Shown: positions 5,742 through 9,785 of the stretch, piece after piece
Numbering within the stretch: position 1 is the stretch's first letter
Layout of the letters: each line of letters opens with the position of its first letter
NCBI GenBank assembly: GCA_009691315.1
Contig: SICT01000036.1
Coordinates: forward strand, 1 to 9,785
DNA: 9,785 bases
Direction of reading: 5' to 3'
Origin: Candidatus Uhrbacteria bacterium
Lineage (GTDB): Bacteria; Patescibacteriota; Patescibacteriia; 2-12-FULL-60-25
Program-made: the position numbers and the translations under genes
The notes under the pieces: model-generated
Told to the model about the DNA's origin: nothing
The model's input: only the letters and a program-made list of their open reading frames with translations
Databases searched by the model: none

Positions 5742-6902
5742 ATGAAAATTTTTAGATTTTGTGTAGTTCTTTTTTTATCGAGTGCGTTTGCTGCCCCCTG
5801 TGTTACGCTGGCCGCACCTTTATCCATTGTTACAACTTCTTCTCAGCCCGTTATTCAAGAAAGCTATGAGCGGGCGATTGTGGAAAAGCATGAACTGACG
5901 ACTCAGACGATTAATCATCAAGTGACACAGATCGATCGTTATCACATTCGTTTTTTGTCCGGACCGTTCGATAATCAGGTAAAAACAATCTCTGGCGAAA
6001 TTGATTCAAATCCATACGGTTTGCATCTTGCGCAAGGGGATAAAGTCGTGGTTTTTGTTCAGGTAGATGGAAATGGCCAAGCGAATTTTTTTATTGAAGG
6101 GTTTGATCGGCGCGGCGCGATTATTTGGTTGACGATTTTATTTGTCGCCATGCTTGTGGTTTTGGCTGGCTGGCAAGGGGCTAAAGTGGCGGCTTCAATT
6201 GGGATTTCATTGTTGTTGATCGGTTTTGTTTTGATCCCGTCGTTTTTAAAGGGGCTAAATCCCGTGCCCATTGCGATTATCTTGTCAGGTCTTTTTACTT
6301 TAATTTCGACCGGATTTGCCAATGGGTGGAACCGTCGTACGCTCGTGACCGTGATTGGGACCATGGGTGGAGCCATGGTTGCGTACGGAGTTGCTCATGT
6401 TTTTGCTTCCTGGGCACATTTGAGTGGGTTATCTTCGGAAGAAGACCGCCTTTTTTTCGATAAAAATCCAAGTTTAAATCCAACGGGTCTATTGTTTGCC
6501 GGGATCATTATTGCGTCCGCAGGTATCGTAGAAGATGTCGCCGTTTCCATTGTCTCGGGTGTATCAGAAGTGAGCCGTGCCAAGCCTCATGCGTCGTTTC
6601 GCGAATTATTTTCCTCCGGCATGACGGTGGGACGCGATCATATGAGCGCGCTCGCCAACACATTAGTTTTTGCGTATGTTGGAAGTTCGCTGTCCTCTCT
6701 TTTGCTGTACCAGCAATTTAAAAGTTCCTGGTTAAAGTTTATTAATTTTGATACTGTAGTAGATGAAATCATTCGTTCCCTGGCTGGAACGATTGGTTTG
6801 ATTTTTACGGTTCCGATTACCGCTTTGCTCGCTGCCTGGGTCATCCATCGTTACGGTGTCGGACAAGGATCGGATCACACGCACGCGCATTCTCATTATT
6901 AA
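5742..6902 (+). CDS. YibE/F-like multi-pass membrane protein
   Basis: A 386-aa protein of the YibE/F-like family, found in diverse bacteria and often adopted as a putative transporter, though its function is not firmly established. A signal peptide (1-25, ending LAA) precedes an extracytoplasmic strand-rich domain (about 26-122), where a short basic DRRG leads into the first membrane segment (about 125-143). Several further helices follow, including the family-type stretch ASAGIVEDVAVSIVSGVSEV and a terminal helix before IHRYG. The C-terminus carries a histidine cluster (DHTHAHSHY), which might bind metal. The start has no Shine-Dalgarno sequence and lies just after the inverted repeat. It is the first gene of a three-gene operon, 6 nt ahead of the peptidase-like gene. 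Confidence 0.88.
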   Translation: MKIFRFCVVLFLSSAFAAPCVTLAAPLSIVTTSSQPVIQESYERAIVEKHELTTQTINHQVTQIDRYHIRFLSGPFDNQVKTISGEIDSNPYGLHLAQGDKVVVFVQVDGNGQANFFIEGFDRRGAIIWLTILFVAMLVVLAGWQGAKVAASIGISLLLIGFVLIPSFLKGLNPVPIAIILSGLFTLISTGFANGWNRRTLVTVIGTMGGAMVAYGVAHVFASWAHLSGLSSEEDRLFFDKNPSLNPTGLLFAGIIIASAGIVEDVAVSIVSGVSEVSRAKPHASFRELFSSGMTVGRDHMSALANTLVFAYVGSSLSSLLLYQQFKSSWLKFINFDTVVDEIIRSLAGTIGLIFTVPITALLAAWVIHRYGVGQGSDHTHAHSHY

Positions 6903-6908
6903 AGACCT

Positions 6909-7736
6909 ATGTCAACTGAAGAAAAAAAATCCAAAATAGAACACCCATTGTCAAGTGTTGAGAATAAAGAAGTCATGGCTTCGCGCGAGCGTCGGTTTTT
7001 GAAATCCGTGATGGGAAGTAAACTGACGCGATTGTTTTTGTTGGTCACGACCTTGTGGGGAGCGTCAGCCATGGCGGGTCAAGAAAAGGGAGAAGGGCAG
7101 CCACAGAAACCAAGGATTACGACGCTTGAGGGAGTCGACTCAGATATGCATACGGAAGGTCGGGGAGCGAATTGGTTGGTTGAACAGGGTTTTGCTCGCC
7201 GTTTGAAGACGCAAGAGGATTTGGATCGTGCCGTAAAGACGGGTAAAATAGTTCGTTTGGAAGACAGCGCGGGTGTGCATATTCGTCGTAAGCAGTACCT
7301 GGAACCATTTGCGGCACAATTTATTCGTGATTTAGGAGAGGGGTATGTGAGAGTGTTTGCGGGAAGTGCTATTGATATTTCATCAACGAGCCGTCCGGAT
7401 GCAAAACAAGCGGAAGTGGTAGGAGCGCAAAAAAATCCATTTGCCGCCGCTCCGGGCAAATCTACGCATGCCTATGGCACCACATTTGATGTGGCGTATA
7501 GTTCCCTAGGGTATCGAGATGGAAGCAAAAAATTTGATCCAACGTTGGCCGCTGAGCAGAAAAAGTGGTTAAACGATTATCTTGGGCAGAAACATCGAGA
7601 AAGAGTCGCGCATACCAAGGTAGAAATTAATGCAAAGAAAGTTGTACATGCCTTTCATATCATCACCTTTCCCGCTCCTGTCCCGGAACACATTTGGTCT
7701 CAGTTAAAATCAAAAAATCATGATCATGAGTCTTGA
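6909..7736 (+). CDS. Membrane-anchored LAS/M15-like peptidase (DUF5715-like)
   Basis: A 275-aa protein with a charged N-terminus and one hydrophobic segment (about 38-56, LTRLFLLVTTLWGASAMAG), acting as signal peptide or anchor. The exported domain carries the zinc-site pattern of LAS peptidases: S-T-H187-A-Y-G-x-x-x-D194, and a later histidine in HAFH (247-250). The upstream STSRPDAKQ (about 154-162) matches the Arg/Gln substrate strand of M15 enzymes. Such enzymes cut peptidoglycan stem peptides; the layout looks closest to DUF5715. The tryptophan that normally precedes the last histidine in M15 is replaced by Phe. The gene starts 6 nt after the YibE/F-like stop codon. The start is uncertain: ATG at 6975 would shorten the cytosolic tail by 22 residues. 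Confidence 0.7.
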   Translation: MSTEEKKSKIEHPLSSVENKEVMASRERRFLKSVMGSKLTRLFLLVTTLWGASAMAGQEKGEGQPQKPRITTLEGVDSDMHTEGRGANWLVEQGFARRLKTQEDLDRAVKTGKIVRLEDSAGVHIRRKQYLEPFAAQFIRDLGEGYVRVFAGSAIDISSTSRPDAKQAEVVGAQKNPFAAAPGKSTHAYGTTFDVAYSSLGYRDGSKKFDPTLAAEQKKWLNDYLGQKHRERVAHTKVEINAKKVVHAFHIITFPAPVPEHIWSQLKSKNHDHES

Positions 7737-7986
7737 GAGACTGGGGAGCATTATTTTATCATCCGGTTTGCTTGCAGAGCAACAGGCAGAATTTTTAAGC
7801 TATTTTCAACCAGCCGGTGAGGAGCAGATGATCAAGGTCGCAGAAATCTTGCAAATCCATCCGGCTTGGATCCAGCCTCTGTATCAAAATATTTCACGTA
7901 AGAAAGAAATTCTTGCGCGTGGAGATATGGCTGCTTGGCAGAAACTTTTGTTAGATGAATTTTCTCAAATTACTGAAGGGATGTAG
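7720..7986 (+). CDS. Small unrecognised protein, translationally coupled
   Basis: An 88-aa, mainly helical soluble protein with no signal peptide and no family I can name. Its start overlaps the last 17 nt of the peptidase-like gene, which points to translational coupling and to a true gene rather than chance. Two candidate starts lie 6 nt apart (ATGATCATG); the reading starting MSLERLG from 7726 is equally likely. The sequence is rich in Leu, Gln and Ile, with a pattern (LLAEQQAEFLSYF) suggesting amphipathic helices and possible protein contacts. It is the last gene of the operon, followed by a REP-like hairpin. Confidence 0.7.
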   Translation: MIMSLERLGSIILSSGLLAEQQAEFLSYFQPAGEEQMIKVAEILQIHPAWIQPLYQNISRKKEILARGDMAAWQKLLLDEFSQITEGM

Positions 7987-8010
7987 ATTCCTGCCTTCGC
8001 AAGAATGACA
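7987..8010. repeat. REP-like hairpin element after the operon
   Basis: ATTCCTGC (7987-7994) pairs with GCAAGAAT (7999-8006) around CTTC, with one mismatch, and is followed by GACA. This closely resembles the dispersed element with arms like TTCCTGC / GCAGGAA and a GACA tail seen in many bacterial genomes. It starts at the base after the TAG. The mismatch suggests an old, decaying copy. No T tract follows, so it is not an ordinary terminator. Confidence 0.45.
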
Positions 8011-8043
8011 ATTGTGCTGTGGATAACCTTGTTGCATAAAATT

Positions 8044-8052
8044 TGATATACT
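8044..8052 (+). promoter_or_regulatory. Extended -10 promoter of the surface-protein gene
   Basis: TGaTATACT (8044-8052) is an extended -10 element, the TG motif one base before TATACT. No good -35 is present at 17 nt. A start site near 8059 would give a leader of about 34 nt, AT-rich and without a Shine-Dalgarno sequence. Confidence 0.5.
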
Positions 8053-8053
8053 A

Positions 8054-8072
8054 TTACACATTTAATGTGTAA
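8054..8072. promoter_or_regulatory. Perfect 19-bp palindrome over the likely transcription start
   Basis: TTACACATTTAATGTGTAA is an 8-bp inverted repeat with a 3-nt centre, lying 1 nt after the -10 element. That is the classic place for a repressor operator. A T-rich stretch follows (ATTTATTTTTTT), so it could instead be a weak terminator ending the upstream operon. Confidence 0.5.
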
Positions 8073-8092
8073 ATTTATTTTTTTAATTTAAT

Positions 8093-9785
8093 ATGATATC
8101 TCATAAACGAGTTCGTTCGTCTTTTTCGCGTGCGGCCATCGTGACTCTTCTGACCTTGATCGGAGGTGCTTTGGAACCAGCGCTCTTTTTTGTTCCGCAA
8201 GCCTTGGCCGCTTCGACGGTTAGTGTTAATGCCTTTGGCTTGGTCAATGGTCAATTTCCCGGCGCGCCAATTAAGGCAAGTTCGGATGCCCAAGCCATCG
8301 TCAAGATAAAAGTCACGGCCTCTCAAGCGAGTCAAACATTGACTTCGGTCACGGCGAATTTTAGCGGCACGGGTTTTGTGACCACGACGGCTCTTGCGGC
8401 GATCGCAACTGCTGGAACCTCTGGCGTTGCTTTGTATCAAGACAATGGTTCAATGGCCGATGCCTTTGATGGATCTGACAGTGTTATTACACTTGCCGCC
8501 AGTCCTGGTTGGACCGGTAATACAACCGGCATTACTTTGACGCCAGCCACTCCGGTGAGTTTGACTTCTGGTGTTGAGAAGATTTTCTTTGTGGCCATCA
8601 AAACATCTGCCGCGGCTACCAGTTCCCAGATTATTGCCGCAATTCCAGTCAGTGGAGTTGTCACATCTGATGGAAATGGGCCTAGTTCAGTATTCACCAG
8701 TCCAAACTATACAGTGGATAGTGTGGCGCCAACGATTTTAGCTTTTGAAGGGTTTGGAGGGAGCAATACAGCGAATGTGAAGTTTAGCGAACCTGTGCAA
8801 AAAGTGGGCTTTGGAAATCTGGTGTTAGGAGATGCGCCGCTGATTTATACCGATAAAGACAGCGCAGCCCAGACGATCTCTGCCCTGTCCCATACAATGG
8901 GATCATCCATGGTCGGACTCACCTTTAGCGGTAACTTAGACGCGGGCGATGTCACGACCAGCACCATTTCCATTGCCACGAATAAGATGATGGATATGGC
9001 TGGGAATGTCGCCGCAAATGCTTCGACCACGCTGAGCAGTTTGGCCAGCATTACAACGAACAGTATCCCATCAGCGACCGCAGGAACGGTCTATTCTGTC
9101 GGCTCTCCTCTTGCCACCATGGTTTCGGCTGGGATTGTTGGTGGAACCCTTGCTTGGGATATGGCTGATGCGTCTTCAACGGCTACGCTCAATACAACAC
9201 TTGGTCTTAGTTTGGTAGCCGCTACAGGAAAAATCACCGGAACGGTCGCAAGTATCTCCGGAAGCTTTAATATGGTTTTTCGTGCTACGAATGGGACGGC
9301 GACAGCCACGCGCAGTTATACGATTAATGTCGCTCCAGCTGGTGGAGGGAGTATTCCTGGCATTGCCAATGTCAGTCCCCAAGGTGGACCAAGAAGCGCC
9401 AGTAATATGTCGGTTACGATTAGTGGGACCAATACCCATTTTGCTTCCACCAGTATGGTAGATATCTTATTGCCTCCGGGTATTGCTGGAACAAATGGGG
9501 TCACGGTTGGATCGCTCACTTCTTCTGCCCTCACGAGTTTGGTTTTGCCGGTGAGCATTTCAGCCGGTGCCGCTACAGGGAGCCGTGATGTGCGTGTTTC
9601 CACGGGCGGTGAAGTGGTCATATTCCCCAATGGATTTTTCGTTTTTGAATCTGGAGGATCTGGTTTGTCACTGCTTTTGCCCGCAGATCTCGCAACAGGG
9701 GTTATCATCCCGCCCATCTTTTCATTTGGGCAGAGTTCTGACAGTTCGGTCATCAGTTATCGCATTACCCTCAAACCAACATCCG
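8093..9785 (+). CDS. Secreted or surface protein with Ig-like domains (partial, runs off the end)
   Basis: An open frame of 564 codons continues past the right edge. A basic start (MISHKRVRSSFSRA), a hydrophobic core and an ALA-A cleavage site at 37-40 form a Sec signal peptide. The mature part is Thr/Ser/Gly/Ala-rich, strand-only sequence without cysteine: an N-terminal beta domain (41-205); an SbsA/SwmB-like Ig domain beginning VDSVAPTI (about 206-325); a putative-Ig/cadherin-like domain with the GLSL...TGKITGT pattern (327-414); an IPT/TIG-like domain beginning NVSPQGG (about 424-520); and the start of an Fn3-like domain (LLLPADLATGV, about 525). This layout is typical of cell-surface adhesins or S-layer-associated proteins. 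It has its own promoter. The true length and the anchor lie beyond the window. Confidence 0.88.
   Translation, partial: MISHKRVRSSFSRAAIVTLLTLIGGALEPALFFVPQALAASTVSVNAFGLVNGQFPGAPIKASSDAQAIVKIKVTASQASQTLTSVTANFSGTGFVTTTALAAIATAGTSGVALYQDNGSMADAFDGSDSVITLAASPGWTGNTTGITLTPATPVSLTSGVEKIFFVAIKTSAAATSSQIIAAIPVSGVVTSDGNGPSSVFTSPNYTVDSVAPTILAFEGFGGSNTANVKFSEPVQKVGFGNLVLGDAPLIYTDKDSAAQTISALSHTMGSSMVGLTFSGNLDAGDVTTSTISIATNKMMDMAGNVAANASTTLSSLASITTNSIPSATAGTVYSVGSPLATMVSAGIVGGTLAWDMADASSTATLNTTLGLSLVAATGKITGTVASISGSFNMVFRATNGTATATRSYTINVAPAGGGSIPGIANVSPQGGPRSASNMSVTISGTNTHFASTSMVDILLPPGIAGTNGVTVGSLTSSALTSLVLPVSISAGAATGSRDVRVSTGGEVVIFPNGFFVFESGGSGLSLLLPADLATGVIIPPIFSFGQSSDSSVISYRITLKPTS

Noticed and set aside
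8075..9753. Series of long minus-strand open frames opposite the surface-protein gene
   Set aside because: They are antisense shadows caused by the gene's Thr/Ser/Ala/Gly-rich codons. The plus-strand frame is continuous with a signal peptide and recognisable Ig-like domains.
1..9785. CRISPR arrays, tRNA or rRNA genes, insertion sequences
   Set aside because: I saw no regularly spaced repeats, tRNA cloverleaf sequence, rRNA segment or transposase-like frame on either strand.

Overview
The window is a compact, double-strand-coding bacterial segment. Most genes are only loosely similar to named families, intergenic gaps are short, and several terminators are clear simple hairpins. The gene mix (orphan nucleotidyltransferase, YibE/F membrane protein, LAS-type peptidase, large Ig-like surface protein, divergent purine-enzyme homologue) and the two styles of translation start would fit a Patescibacteria/CPR-type genome. 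That placement is inference; nothing here is a taxonomic marker.

Layout. (1) 1-1133, plus strand: the 3' end of an unknown gene, then a nucleotidyltransferase-fold gene. Each is followed by a copy of the same 44-nt sequence and, 1-2 nt later, by a terminator hairpin of unrelated sequence. (2) 1143-5636, minus strand, read right to left: a PP2C-type phosphatase with its terminator; a degenerate PAICS-like (PurC-PurE) fusion with its terminator; an ABC exporter with a very short leader; and an unrecognised 192-aa protein with its terminator. The ABC and 192-aa genes probably share a transcript. (3) 5637-5741: a divergent intergenic region holding a perfect 11-bp inverted repeat. (4) 5742-7986, plus strand: a tight operon of a YibE/F-like membrane protein, a membrane-anchored LAS/M15-like (DUF5715-like) peptidase, and a small coupled protein. 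(5) 7987-8092: a REP-like hairpin, an extended -10 promoter and a palindrome. (6) 8093 to the window end, plus strand: a secreted or surface protein built of Ig-like domains, which runs off the edge.

How the genes fit together: the YibE/F, peptidase and surface-protein genes form a cell-envelope block. The minus-strand block combines a signalling phosphatase, a likely repurposed purine-enzyme scaffold and an exporter, with no obvious shared pathway. The observations most worth following are the repeat-plus-terminator unit at 181-255 and 1060-1133, and the PAICS-like protein that has lost the ATP-binding start of PurC while keeping a recognisable animal-type PurE half.
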